Below, one piece after another: positions 23,706 through 34,810 of a stretch of 64,000 nucleotides of DNA. The position numbers were made by a program, and so were the translations under genes. This stretch comes from Marasmius tenuissimus (taxonomy: Eukaryota > Basidiomycota > Agaricomycetes > Agaricales > Marasmiaceae). The notes beneath the pieces are model-generated. The model saw nothing but the letters and a program-made list of their open reading frames with translations. It searched no databases and was not told where the DNA came from. How positions within the stretch are numbered: position 1 is the stretch's first letter; each line of letters begins with the position of its first letter. The DNA lies in NCBI GenBank assembly GCA_029532415.1, contig JAQOTA010000054.1, positions 3,968,001-4,032,000 on the forward strand, given 5' to 3'.

Positions 23706-25903
23706 ATGTTCGCACCTAAATCTTTGCTCGCCCTCGGGGTGGCATCTGCGACGACTTCGACACTCGCCGCTACAGCTGGTTCTTTTGCAGATGGAGGAAA
23801 CACGGAAGTTAGTGCCATGATGGTGAGTGTTTTCTTTGTCGTGCTGGGCGTTGGTAACGGCGCTGATGACCAACAATGATGTAGATGTTCGTTGGCAACG
23901 ACGAGAAGGTCTACATTATTGACAAGGCGGAGGGTAACGCAGCCAAGATAAATGATCATCCAGCATGGGGTGCAGTCTGGTGAGTGGTCGAAATTTTTTT
24001 TCCGGTGCAGAGCGTCATGTCTAATTTTGTTATAGGGATATTAACTCCCATAAGGTTGACCTCATGGACATCAAGACCAACGTCTTCTGCGCCTCTGGCA
24101 TGCATTTGCCTAACGGCTCCTATGTCACCTTTGGTGGTAACGGTGCTGTCGGCCCTGGGGGTAACATTGGTTCCCAAAGAAATCCCTCAGGTGCTTCTGC
24201 TGCCTTCGACGACACCTACAAGAACTTCGACGGTTCAAAATCCATCCGTGTCTTGAACCCTTGTACCTCGAAGGATGACTTCGGTTCAGCCAACTGCCAG
24301 TGGTTCGATAACCCCGACGTTTTGTCCATGCAGAAGCAGCGTTGGTACTCGGCTGCTGAGCCCCTTGGCGATGGTACCGTCGCCCTCATCGGAGGCTTCG
24401 TCAACGGCGGATACGTCAACCGAAACTGGCCCAACATTGACCCCGCCTTTGAAGGTGGTGCCGCTGAGCCCACTTACGAGTTCTACCCTGCCAATGGTCG
24501 CAAGGCCGAGGTCATGCAGTTCATGATCAAGACCTCGGGTCTCAACTCGTATGCCCACACTTTCCTCATGCCCTCCGGCAAGATGCTCGTCCAGGCGAAC
24601 ATCTCGACCAGTAAGCCTTGTTCTCTTGGTTCTCAAACTCTCAGTTCTGACGTCGTCTTGTCTTTTGCTAGTCCTTTGGGACCCGGAGAACAACGCTGAG
24701 ACTCCTCTTCCCGACATGCCCAAGAACATCGCTCGTGTCTACCCTGCATCTGGTGCTGTTGCCATGCTTCCTCTTACTCCCGCCAACAACTACAACCCCA
24801 CCGTTCTCTTCTGTGGTGGTTCGGACATGCCCGATGAAGCTTGGGGAGACTACGCCAACCCCAAGATCAACACATGGGAGTACCCTGCCTCCGCCGACTG
24901 CCAGCGCATTACCCCCGAGCCCCTCGACGGATCTGCGCCCAAGTATGAGCAGGACGATGACATGCTTGAGACTCGTACCATGGGTCAATTCATCATCTTG
25001 CCCACTGGCAAGCTGCTCGTTGTCAACGGTGGTAAGAACGGCACTGCTGGCTACGCTGAGAAGACCGGTCAGACTGCTCTCTACGGTGACATGCCTTACG
25101 GAATGTCGTTGGCCTCTGGTCCCGTTGGCACTCCTTCCATCTACGACCCCAATGCCAAGGCTGGAAGCCGTTGGTCCAACCAAGGTTTGGCCACCTCCTC
25201 TATCGCTCGTCTCTACCACTCCTCTGCCATCCTCCTCCCTGACGGCTCCGTTATGATCGCTGGATCCAACCCTAACGTTGATGTCAACACGACCACCACC
25301 TTCCCTACCGAGTATCGTGCGGAGATCTTCTACCCACCCTATTTCGCCGCCACCACCCGCCCCGAGCCTTCCGGAATTCCTAAGACGTTGACGTACGGCG
25401 GTCAACCCTTCGACATTACCATCCCTGCTAAGTCCTACTCGGGTAAGGGCAACGATGCTGCTGAGAACACCAAGGTCGTTGTCATCCGACCTGGCTGGAC
25501 TACTCACGGTATGAACATGGGACAACGTTACCTCCAGCTCAACTCGACATACACTGTCAACAAGGACGGTTCGCTTACCATCCACGCATCGCAGATGCCC
25601 CCTAACGCCAACATCTTCCAACCCGGACCTGCTTGGGTGTACGTCGTTGTCAACGATGTCCCCTCGAAGGGTAGCCAGGTTATCGTTGGGTCTGGAAACA
25701 TTGAGGCCCAGAAATTGTTGGACGTTACATCTCTCCCTGCTAGCCAAAAGGATGACTCTGTCAACGGTGGTGCTGATTCGTCGAGTACTTCGACTACTGG
25801 TAACGGAGGCAAGAACGGTGCTGCTTCCAATGCTGCTGGATTTGTCGGATTGTTCGTTGCGGCTATCCTCGCTCTTGCACTTGGTATGTTCTCTCGGATG
25901 TGA
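23706..25903 (+). CDS. glyoxal oxidase (AA5 copper radical oxidase)
   Basis: Copper radical oxidase that oxidises small aldehydes and releases H2O2 outside the cell, feeding ligninolytic peroxidases (family knowledge). It has signal peptide MFAPKSLLALGVASATTSTL. The radical-site cysteine lies in NVFCASGMHLPNG (about residue 90) and its crosslinked Tyr partner in QRWYSAAEPLGDG. Further copper ligands are the Tyr-His of RLYHSSAILLPDG and the His of PGWTTHGMNMGQR. Kelch-type repeats and the C-terminal domain (DUF1929-type, ANIFQPGPAWVYVVVNDVPS) follow. The end is a Ser/Thr-Gly linker plus hydrophobic tail (FVGLFVAAILALALGMFS), so GPI anchoring or a membrane tail is likely. Three short introns were placed. 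All catalytic residues are present. A long minus-strand frame inside it is only a codon-bias shadow. Confidence 0.95.
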
Positions 25904-27997
25904 TGTGGACCACGAACGCTAACCGAATATCTTGCAGGATTTTAATCACGAATCTAGATTCTAGACGATGAAAATGTCAGAAGCATTGTGCATTGTAGAG
26001 TAGCATTCACGGACGCGCACAGCGAAAGAGGAGGTAAATTTGGCAATGGTTTGCGATTCAGTACAGGTCGTTAGTCATTTCTTGCCTTTTTTCATCATTT
26101 TTTCTCGATGGACAGTTTTTTGGGACAATCTAATTTACCCGTTTTTGATTATATCCCTTTCTCTCCTCTCGTTTCTTCTTGAGACACTCGTACGCAGGCG
26201 TTTTTGGTAACGGTAAACGTTTACGGGTTCTTTTTCTTAGTTTTGTTGTGTCTGTTTGAATCGACAGAGCCGATTACCTCCTAGAGACGTGTCTGATCAT
26301 TGAGTGGGACTGTGTCACTGTGGCAAGCGATGGACGTGCCGACCCGAGATCAGGGACTGTGAGTTGTTCGTAGCAACCATCCCGAGTTCGGAGTATGTGT
26401 GATGCAAGCTTGAGTCATGATTTTGCTGTTATACTAGGATAACGAGAGCCTAAGAAAGAAGGAGAGCGCTCAGTGAACACACTGGCAGGGACGATGGGTG
26501 TGTCGCTTATAATACTGCGGCCGGTTAGAAGCTTCCCATCATAACGATTGCAACCCAGTCTCTAGATGGCCATTCGAATTTCGCTGAACGCCGAACTTTG
26601 AAGGCTCGGCACGCGACGCGACGTGCACGTGAGGTACCGCGATCACGTTTCCTCGCCATGATCCTGAAATTACGGAACCGTGAGAAGTGAAGTCAGCAAC
26701 CCCTTCTTCCCGGAAACTTGTCAGTGAATCCCGTTCAACTCATTCACCTTCGCACGATCCAAGAAAAGTCGAGATATCATGTCATAGTGCTGACTCTTCC
26801 AAGGCCCGACGGCTGCATTTTCTCTTCTTCCAAGGCCCAGTTTCATGCATCTGATTCTGCCCTCAGTACCTACCAGTAACTCATGACGATTCGTCTCTGA
26901 TCCGTCGGCTCAGCCGCCTTGAGCGAGCGCGAACAATAGCGTTCCTGTCAGCTGGTTCGTTGCTCTTCCTTTTCACAAGTTTTTACCCTTCGAGTCCTCC
27001 ATTATATATTGCTTGCTTCGAGCCTTACCCATGGACTGACGTCAAGGACTGATAACAGCGCAGTCTGACCATCTGTCTTCCCCGGGAACGACTCAAGAAA
27101 GTTTGGATTGAATGTCGGGACCAGTATTTTCAAGGTCCTCGGTATTGAGGCACGGATACAGTGAAGGAATACGGTAACTTGGCAGACCAAGATAGTTGTT
27201 CTATTGCTATTTCCGGATTCGTGCTATGGCATATACGGTAAAACTACACAAATTCGAACTCTAAAAACAGTACCGAGGGCTCGTTCTGACCAGAATCCTA
27301 TGTCCACAGATCGATCAGTAGCATATGCAAGAACGAAGCGCGACGTCTCGGTTTCGGTTTCCTACAAGGCTTCATAATATCCTGGGCGCGACTGGAACTC
27401 TACTTACCTCCGTAGGACTTTTCCAATGCCCAGTTGCTAGGGTGCATCATGTACCACGGATATTGTTTCCGTTAGCCTCGCAGACGCCCACTCGGGATTG
27501 ATTCCCACCACACATCCGAAGGTCATGGGACACAACCTCGACAGCTACCAAGTTGCGCATGAAAATTGTTTTAGAATCGGACCCCCTGGGACGTATTCAT
27601 TTGTCTATCTTTGCCCTGACGCTTTGCCAGTCGCACGAAGGAACGCAGACTTGTGATTTTCCTTTTAGCAAGGCGTACGGAGGTGAAGTAATGGGAAAGC
27701 TCTCGAGTAAGGCGGGGTAATGCGGGGTAAATTGATTTATGGTATGTGCTCTGCGACTTCCCCACAAGTCCACGCGTTTCTGACCGTTGCACGCTGTGGA
27801 ATATACGGACGGCATGCTCTCTCAATCATCGTGAGATCTCAACAAGATGCAGCTGTTAATGACGATAAAGTACCGGTGATCCCTGGAGAACCATGCGGGT
27901 CGGCTTCCGACAATTTTCTCTGGTCACTTTTGCTCTCGTATAAAGTACGGCGAAATGCTCGAATGGACTCAGGAGGTTCCCTCGGTAGCTTTCGACC
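25904..27997. other. 2.1-kb intergenic region
   Basis: No coding region is supported on either strand. It holds the glyoxal oxidase 3' flank and the esterase 1 promoter. A 12-bp palindrome GTAAACGTTTAC lies at 26213-26224. No transposon ends or RNA gene were recognised. Confidence 0.5.
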
Positions 27998-30396
27998 ATG
28001 CATCTCGGGTTTCTGGCTGTCGCTCTTCAAGCTGCAGTTGCTATTGCAGCTCCTCTTGCTGGCCCCACGGTCAAGCTCGACTCAGCCACAGTCACTGGTA
28101 CATCGTCAGGTCGTGTCTCCAAGTTCTTGGGGATACCTTTCGCCAAACCACCGTAGGCGATCCGCTCTCCATTGCGCGTATCCAATATCTGAACGCTTAA
28201 CAGAACCGGTGACCTGCGATTCCGCCTTCCTGAGCCCAACGACCCGTATGCCACGTCGTTCAACGCGTTGTCGATGGGCCCCGGATGCCCTCAGCAAGCA
28301 GTCGAACTACCTATCCTCACCGGGCTCCCTGCAGACGCAATCAACTTTGTCGTCAATTCGATCTTTGGTGTTGTTTTCCCCGACTCGGAAGACTGTGAGA
28401 ACCTTCGAGAGCTCGAGTCTTCTCCATTGTCTGATATCCCGCATTGTCACATAGGTCTCACCATCAATGTTATTGCACCTGCTAGTGCGACTCCGACCTC
28501 CAAGCTGCCAGTCGTTGCGGTATGTTCCCATGCTGGTTCTTACTGAATATTATTTGATTGATGGTTTTGATGTTACCTCAAAATCCCCATCAGTGGATCT
28601 TCGGAGGTACGTTTAGGTTGCGTCTTGGATTATCACATTCGAACAGATGCTAGAAATTTATCCTTAGGTGGTTTTGAGCTCGGATCTCCTCAAATGTGTG
28701 TGCATCGGTGCTCAGACTGACTGTAATCCCCGAGATTGACCTTTTTATGTGACTCAGGTACGATGGCACTAGTATCGTGGAGCGGTCCATTACGCTCGGA
28801 CAGCCCGTCATCTACGTCTCGATGAACTACAGAGTGACTGGTGTGTCCAAGGGCTTCGCTATCTTTACCCAGTAATGCTAAATCGGGTATAGGGTTCGGT
28901 TTCCTGGCTAGTAAGGAGGTGAAGGAAGCCGGTGTTGGTAACTTGGGTCTCCAAGACCGTGAGTGGGGCAAAGTTTTGGGACCCCGGCTTTCGCCCTAAA
29001 AGTGTTCTCATTCCAGAGAGGGAGTCCCTCAGATGGATACAGAAGTACATTGGCGCTTTCGGTGGTGATCCTTCCAAGGTTACAATGTGGGTATTCTTGA
29101 AACTGGAAGCTTATGTCTTCTTGACCTATTCCTACAACTAGTTGGGGCGAATCCGCTGGCGCTATCTCTGTTGCTCTACACATGCTTGCCGATGGGGGCG
29201 ATACCAAGGGCCTTTTCCGCGCTGGATTCATGCAGTCCGGAGCTCCCATTCCGGTGGGCGACATCACTAATGGCCAGAAGTGTATGTATCGTTCGCGTCT
29301 CTATCCCATGTGTGCCACAAGTCCTGAACAAACCGTTTCCAGACTACGACGCTATCGTTCAAGAGACCGGTTGCTCTGGCTCAGCAGATACCCTCGACTG
29401 CTTGCGTAAACTGCCCTACGCGAAGCTGAAGACTGCGATCGACCACAGTCCTGGCATTTTCTCCTACCAGTCTTTGAACCTGGCTTGGTTGCCTCGAGCC
29501 GATGGTGTCTTCCTCACCGATGCTCCCTTGAACCTTGTTCAACAAGGGAAGGTTGCCAAGATCCCTATCGTCAACGGTATGTGATCTACCTCACCAGTGC
29601 TTGACAACTACTCAGTGCATATCACCAACAGGAAACTGTGATGACGAAGGAACCCTCTTTTCTCTCTCCACTCTCAACGTTACGTGCGTCGTGTTATTCC
29701 TCATGATGAAATGGTCATTCTCAATACTAAAAACTAACAGGACTGAATCACAAATTCGTACATATGTCAAGACCCAATTCCTTCAGACGATCACCGATCC
29801 CGAACTCGATACATTGCTTAAAGCGTACCCTCAAGACATCACTCAGGGATCACCATTCGATACGGGAATCTTGAACGCCTTGTCGCCTCAGTTCAAGCGC
29901 TTTGCCTCGTTCCAGGGTGATGCTGTCTTCCAGGCGCCGAGAAGATTCTTCCTCGAGAACCTGAGCGGGAAGCAGAACATCTGGTCATTCTGTGAGTCGT
30001 GATTTATGGCACGGTCATACTCGAACGACGATACTAATTCATACCCAAATTGCAAAGTGAGCAAGCGAGGCAAAGCCCTCCCATTCTTGGGTTCTGTGAG
30101 TAGTGATCTCTTTCTCCAATGGACATTTACGAGCGTTTGATCCCTTTTAGGCACACGGAACCGACATACTGAACGTCTACGGTGGAGGTGAACTTGCCGA
30201 CTACCTCATCCGCTTCGCTACAAACCTCGACCCCAACGGCAGCGGCTCACCCAGCTGGCCGAAGTACACCAAGGAATCCCCGCAGCTTCTGACTTTCGTG
30301 GATAACCTCTTAAGCCCGACTCAGGTCACACAGGATAACTATAGGGTAGACGCGATGAAAGCGGTCATCGACGTGACTCTAGCAAACCCTGTGTGA
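27998..30396 (+). CDS. secreted type-B carboxylesterase/lipase (esterase 1)
   Basis: Alpha/beta hydrolase of the carboxylesterase type-B (COesterase) family; the ester substrate is unknown. The start ATG at 27998 gives signal peptide MHLGFLAVALQAAVAIAAPL. Motifs in order: TVKLDSATVTGTSSGRV, FLGIPFAKPPTGDLRFRLPE, oxyanion hole WIFGGGFELGSP, VYVSMNYRVTGFGFLAS-type block, NLGLQDQRESLRWIQKYIGA, and nucleophile elbow MWGESAGAISVALHML. These are followed by GLFRAGFMQSGAPIP, catalytic acid region NCDDEGTLFSLSTLNVT, APRRFFLENLSGKQNIWSF and catalytic His in LGSAHGTDILNVYGGGEL. It ends AMKAVIDVTLANPV. There are about nine introns. Ser, Glu and His are all present. It is paralogous, with matching introns, to esterase 2 at 41844, and each is followed tail-to-tail by a member of the 76-77 aa family. 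Confidence 0.92.
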
Positions 30397-30903
30397 TGAA
30401 TTTCGACGTTCCCTCACGATTCTTAACCCTCTTTTGTATATCGAACTACCTCCGCCACCCTGGTATCCGTTCCTTTGTGGTATTTATGTAGTAAAATATT
30501 TAACAGTATACCCCCCCCCTCTCCCCTTCCCTTCTCCCGCCCATACATGTTCAATATTCGTTCCTCGCGCTTCGAGCTTTGATCTTGGGTTCTCTCTTTT
30601 GTTCATGTGCACGGATAAACAACGCGTTTGGATTTTTCATTCATGTACCGGTACCACAGCAATTTGGCAACAATAGGAAATAGGAAATAAAGAAACGATG
30701 AACTTCGAAGTATTGGTCGAACGAGAATACGAGAAATGAGAGAGTCGGAGGAGAATTGTGTGTCGCTGTTCACGGAGGCGGATTGTGAGCTTCTTTGCTT
30801 TAACGTGCCATGCCCGTGAGTCGATGTTAGCGTTGAGCCTGAGCCCTGCACTAGAGAATTAGCTTGGGAGTTTGATACAGATGCGACGATGGAGCCTACC
30901 TTC
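30397..30903. other. convergent intergenic with C-tract
   Basis: Tail-to-tail space between esterase 1 and small gene 2. It holds a run of nine C at 30511-30519 within a pyrimidine tract. The matching space downstream of esterase 2 has a run of 15 G. Confidence 0.5.
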
Positions 30904-31199
30904 TCAAGCACCTAAGTTGGGCCTCGTAGGAGTAGGAGCACCCCAGCCGTTGTTTTTCGCTTTCTGGGCAAAGTCAACGAAGCTAGCGGTAGGGACGGTG
31001 GCCGTACTGGCCCCCGCGGTGTTGGATGTGGAGGGACTGGTCTGGGAGCCTGAGAGCGAGATTGTTAGAGCTCACACGACGAGTAGGACCGGAAGAGGGA
31101 GACGAGCGTACCAGGTTTGCCAGTGGTCTTCGTGTCCTTCGGGATGAGGGACGTGGTGGACTCGGACTTCTGGTTCTTCGTATCCTGGTGTGTTTGCAT
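30904..31199 (-). CDS. 77-aa protein, FAxKAKxxGW small-protein family (copy 2)
   Basis: ATG at 31197-31199, stop at 30904-30906. One phase-1 intron (GTACGC..CTCAG) splits a Gly codon after about 30 residues, giving 77 aa. The N-terminal motif is SESTTSLIPKDTKTTGKPG. A Ser/Thr/Ala linker follows, then FVDFAQKAKNNGWGAP and TPTRPNLGA at the C-terminus. No signal peptide or membrane segment. It lies tail-to-tail with esterase 1 (508 bp between stops), the same arrangement as copy 3 with esterase 2. Family not recognised and function unknown. Length, intron phase and both motifs match the other two copies, which argues strongly that it is a true gene. Confidence 0.78.
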
Positions 31200-31289
31200 T
31201 GCGGCGTCGAAGGAGGACTTGGATGAGCTGGGGAATGGAGTCTGGTAGTGGTGGTTGCCAGCGTAATGTCTAAGTCCCCAAAAGGGTCC

Positions 31290-31298
31290 CCTTTTATA
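31290..31298 (-). promoter_or_regulatory. TATA box of small gene copy 2
   Basis: TATAAAAGG on the minus strand, about 91 bp before the ATG at 31199. Confidence 0.7.
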
Positions 31299-32128
31299 CT
31301 ACTAGGACATGGGATTGGGCAATGCCCTGGGTCAAGGGCTTGGCTAGTAAAAGATGTTAAGTTGGAGGCGGGGTTCAAGTTGGAGAAAGCGGAATAGATT
31401 TGAAGAAAGCCCCGCGCCCTGACATCGGCTTGCCCTAGAACAACCTATTCTTTTCTTTTGAAATAAGAAGAAATTTCGCATGGGTTTTGTCCAAAGATTC
31501 GTGCTTCTTTAACGACGACCAATAGCTGGTATGTACGAACAAGAGGTGTGCGGGGCTCCTGGTGCTCAGTGGTGAATGCCGAAGGCCGGTCGTAAGCTCA
31601 GATGACAATCAACACAGGGCGAAGGGTTCGAAGCAGTAAGTACTATTAGTAGAATGATGAACGCGGCACGCCGGATGGTGTGCAATGGCATAGGGCTCAC
31701 AGCAATGGAAAGTCCTAAGTGCTTGAGCCTTCTGCCAAGGTACACTAGGGTGTGTTTGTAGAGTTTCATACGGGTCAAAACCCGTCCATTTGGTGCTCCG
31801 ATCCGTCGAATTCCCCAATTTTTACAGGCGCGTCAAGTTCTCTTTCCCGCTCGCTTTCCCACCGCTTTCAGGTCTGCTTTCCCGTTCGCTTTCCGGTTTT
31901 CACTCACAAATAATGCGAGAATAGGGCAAGGAGGAGCAAGCAAACAGTAAATCCATCGTTCATTTGAACTCAAATATATATCATCTTGGTGATTAAGAGT
32001 CTTGAAGGTCGCAGAGTATGCTCTGAGAAACAAATGATGTGATGATCTTGGCCGGAGTAGACAGGAAAGCGAATGGGAAAGCAGCCGGAAAGTGAGGGCG
32101 GAAACAGAGCTTTAAACTCCCGAATCAC
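31299..32128. other. intergenic with inverted repeat
   Basis: No gene is supported. A run of GCTTTCCC-type repeats lies at about 31846-31901. A near-inverted copy of its right part (GCTTTCCCGTTCGCTTTCC) lies at about 32065-32087, about 160 bp away. Confidence 0.4.
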
Positions 32129-32300
32129 CTTGTTGGCCGGGCTCAGCAGCGCCTCCAAACTCTCCTCTCTAAGCTCCTGTACCTTTGGCCAGACACTAGA
32201 AAAAAAGAGATCAGCCATTCAAGCCGCGACGCCTGCTCACCTATGCAAAAGATGGAAGTGTACTGCTGCGCCGATTCTTCCCTCAAGATACAACGTACCT
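32129..32300 (-). other. possible orphan exon pair
   Basis: Two minus-strand segments (32129-32195 and from 32241 to about 32300) splice across a 45-nt GTGAGC..CTAG intron. They give an open frame reading EGRIGAAVHFHLLHSVWPKV then QELREESLEALLSPANK. It looks protein-like, and a further donor (GTGATT) follows, but no start, stop or family was found. It may be a remnant. Confidence 0.2.
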
Positions 32301-32855
32301 ACTTAGATGGTGAGAAATATTTGTGAAATTTTGATGATATTTTTCTCATTTGGTTTAGAGAACATGACTCCGCCCGTACAAGATCCGTATAAGCCTTCAC
32401 AGACTCTACTATGAGCAATGGCGTGTGACGGAATTTGGAACAGTCCGAACACCTGTGAACTGTGGGCGAGGGTGGATTAATCTGCTTGAAGGGTGGGCCG
32501 CCTGCTGTGCAAGTTATCGTAACATTTACAGTGTCTATCTAATGGAACCACTGGAGATTGATTCTACGAATTCTTGCAGAGAGGTCTGTGTTACGAGTGA
32601 GGGATCGGAAAGAAGAGGTTGAAGACAAGCTCCTGAAACCCATGAGTCGGAAAATGAGCGGAGATCTTAATTTTATCTTATCGGTGACTCCATTGATCTT
32701 ATCCTTATCTTCTCACGTGAAGAATATCTACAACTCTACCGGTCATTGAATTTCTTGACCGGCAACCACGAAGTTGCGAGCCCACAGTCCTCAGTACTCC
32801 CAAATTATACGACAGTACTCCTTGTCAGCGAACCTAATAGTGCCGGAAGATCAAG
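32301..32855. other. intergenic, Msp1 promoter
   Basis: No gene is supported. Short plus-strand frames near 32425-32750 have no family features. Confidence 0.45.
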
Positions 32856-34397
32856 ATGGCTGTCTCGTCGAATACAAAACGAATGGTTTTTGACGGTACG
32901 AATTCACGGCCCCCATATTTTCGAAAACTAATACGAACCTTTCATAGTCGCCCTTTTTCTCGCTTCGCAAGTGCGTTTCTCTGCAATTTTAGTTCAGATA
33001 AGTGTTGCTAATTTAATGAATGTGAAAGGCAGCTGTCTACTATGCTGTCAGAGTGAGTGATTTGTTCATCTTGACCACAATTTTCATGGATGATACTCAT
33101 TGTTTCCAGTGGATGGTAGATGCTGCGACAGGCAAATCCACAGAGGTGAAGACGAAGCCGAGAGATGCTTTGAAGAGATTAGGTCACAAAGATTTGAAGC
33201 TGGACGAGTATGAAGGTACGTGGCCCAACCTCGCATCTATAAAGGTTCTGCAGAGCTCAAAGTTTCTCATAGCGGCGGTAGCAAACGAAATCATACACCC
33301 AGACGATATACCAGTAAAGTTCTCGGATATTGGTGGACTGGATTCGATAATATCCTCGCTGCGAGAATCCATAATATACCCCCTACTCTACCCAACACTC
33401 TTCTCACAATCGTCCACTCTGGTCGGTGCTCCAAAAGGAGTCCTGCTCTACGGGCCCCCGGGATGCGGAAAGACCATGCTCGCAAAAGCACTCGCGAAGG
33501 AGTCGGGTGCAACGTTCATCAATATTGCCGCCTCCGTTCTCACAAACAAATGGTTCGGAGAGTCCAACAAACTCGTAGCTGGACTCTTCAGCCTTGCACG
33601 GAAAACACAACCGTGCATCATCTTCATTGACGAGATTGACTCGTTTTTGAGGGAGAGGTCGTCTGGAGACCACGAAGCAACTGCAATGATGAAAGCGGAG
33701 TTCATGACGTGCGTGGCTACAATGTGCTGTATTCCTTCCCTTCTGACTTTATTCTTAGACTCTGGGACGGCCTGACATCCTCTTCCGATCGTATACTCGT
33801 CCTTGGCGCTACGAACAGACCAAAAGACATCGACTCTGCAATCTTCAGGCGACTACCGAAACGATTTGCAGTTCAACTACCCGATCTTGAGCAACGGTTG
33901 AAAATTTTCAATTTGGTTCGTTTTCTTTCACTTTTGAACGATCTGAACCCGTGGAGTCTCACCTATGAACCTATAGATGCTCAAGGACACTCCACTATCG
34001 CCCGACTTTCCCTTAGAGATGCTCGCACAGATCTCAGAAGGGCTCTCAGGGTCCGACCTCAAGGAACTGTGCCGAAACGCCGCGATGTTACCGATACGAG
34101 AATACATGCGAGCTAATCTCTCAAACGGTCAAGTGCTTGATCAGGAACAACTTGCAGTGCGCCTCCTTACTTTTCGCATCCTCTTCTCGTCCCTTACGCA
34201 GCATGTTACAGAACTTCAAACCAAGACCACTCGTCCTACAAGACTTCCTCACACAAGAAGGCGTTAGCCTCCTTGCAGAGAACATCGTTTTGGGAAAGCA
34301 CCGTTTGGATAGGACATTGCTAGATGACGAGAGTACACAGTCTCCGGATACGCCTCCCCCTGATCACGAGGAGCTGAAGCCAGATCCGGTTGATTAG
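32856..34397 (+). CDS. MSP1: Msp1/ATAD1-like AAA ATPase
   Basis: Outer mitochondrial membrane AAA ATPase that pulls out mistargeted tail-anchored proteins (family knowledge). ATG at 32856. Three short 5' exons give an N-terminal anchor with [19 protein letters not shown] as the membrane segment. Then comes a linker ([17 protein letters not shown]), [20 protein letters not shown], and the AAA core. The core shows Walker [19 protein letters not shown], pore region [18 protein letters not shown], Walker [13 protein letters not shown], sensor 1 [18 protein letters not shown] and sensor 2 region [20 protein letters not shown]. The C-terminal tail is acidic/Pro-rich, ending EELKPDPVD. There are about eight introns. 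The start was chosen because it restores the membrane anchor. Confidence 0.92.
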
Positions 34398-34810
34398 GTA
34401 GTCTCTTGGTCTTGGGTTTCTGTTGATCTGACACTTGTAGATAGGTATCAACATCGCTAGTCTAGCTTGCTTTTTTTCCTAATCACCCCCGCCATCTGTA
34501 CCCATATACACTTATAGGTAGACGTCTGTATCCCTCCCAAATCACACCACTTAGACGAAAAGCAAGAGGAGATTGAAAACGGACGACGTTTTTGGCTAGT
34601 ACGTGCTGGTAAGTACTAGGTATGCAAAAAATTCTTGTGTACTGTACAGGATGCGTGCAATCGATAAGTAATGTGCGACTGAAGGCTGTGTATGAACTGT
34701 GCAAAGGCAAGGAGAAACAGTGCGAGAAGAACATAAAGACGAAATAAATCCAAGAAGAGAACGATTGTAGAAATCCAAGAAAAACGAACCATAAATATGT
34801 GCAAGGAAAG
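34398..34810. other. convergent intergenic
   Basis: 3' flanks of the Msp1-like and SUN-domain genes. Minus-strand open frames near 34483-34804 are AT-rich and have no family features. Confidence 0.5.

Noticed and set aside
24668..25747. 359-codon open frame antisense to glyoxal oxidase
   Set aside because: The plus strand encodes a clear AA5 protein with catalytic residues. The antisense frame has no domain features and arises from the strong codon bias of the real gene.
25904..27997. Transposon or ncRNA in the large intergenic gap
   Set aside because: No terminal repeats, target-site duplications, transposase-like frames or structured RNA motifs were recognised by eye.
34483..34804. Several minus-strand frames past the Msp1-like gene
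   Set aside because: AT-rich, overlapping in different frames and located in a convergent 3' space; no domains.
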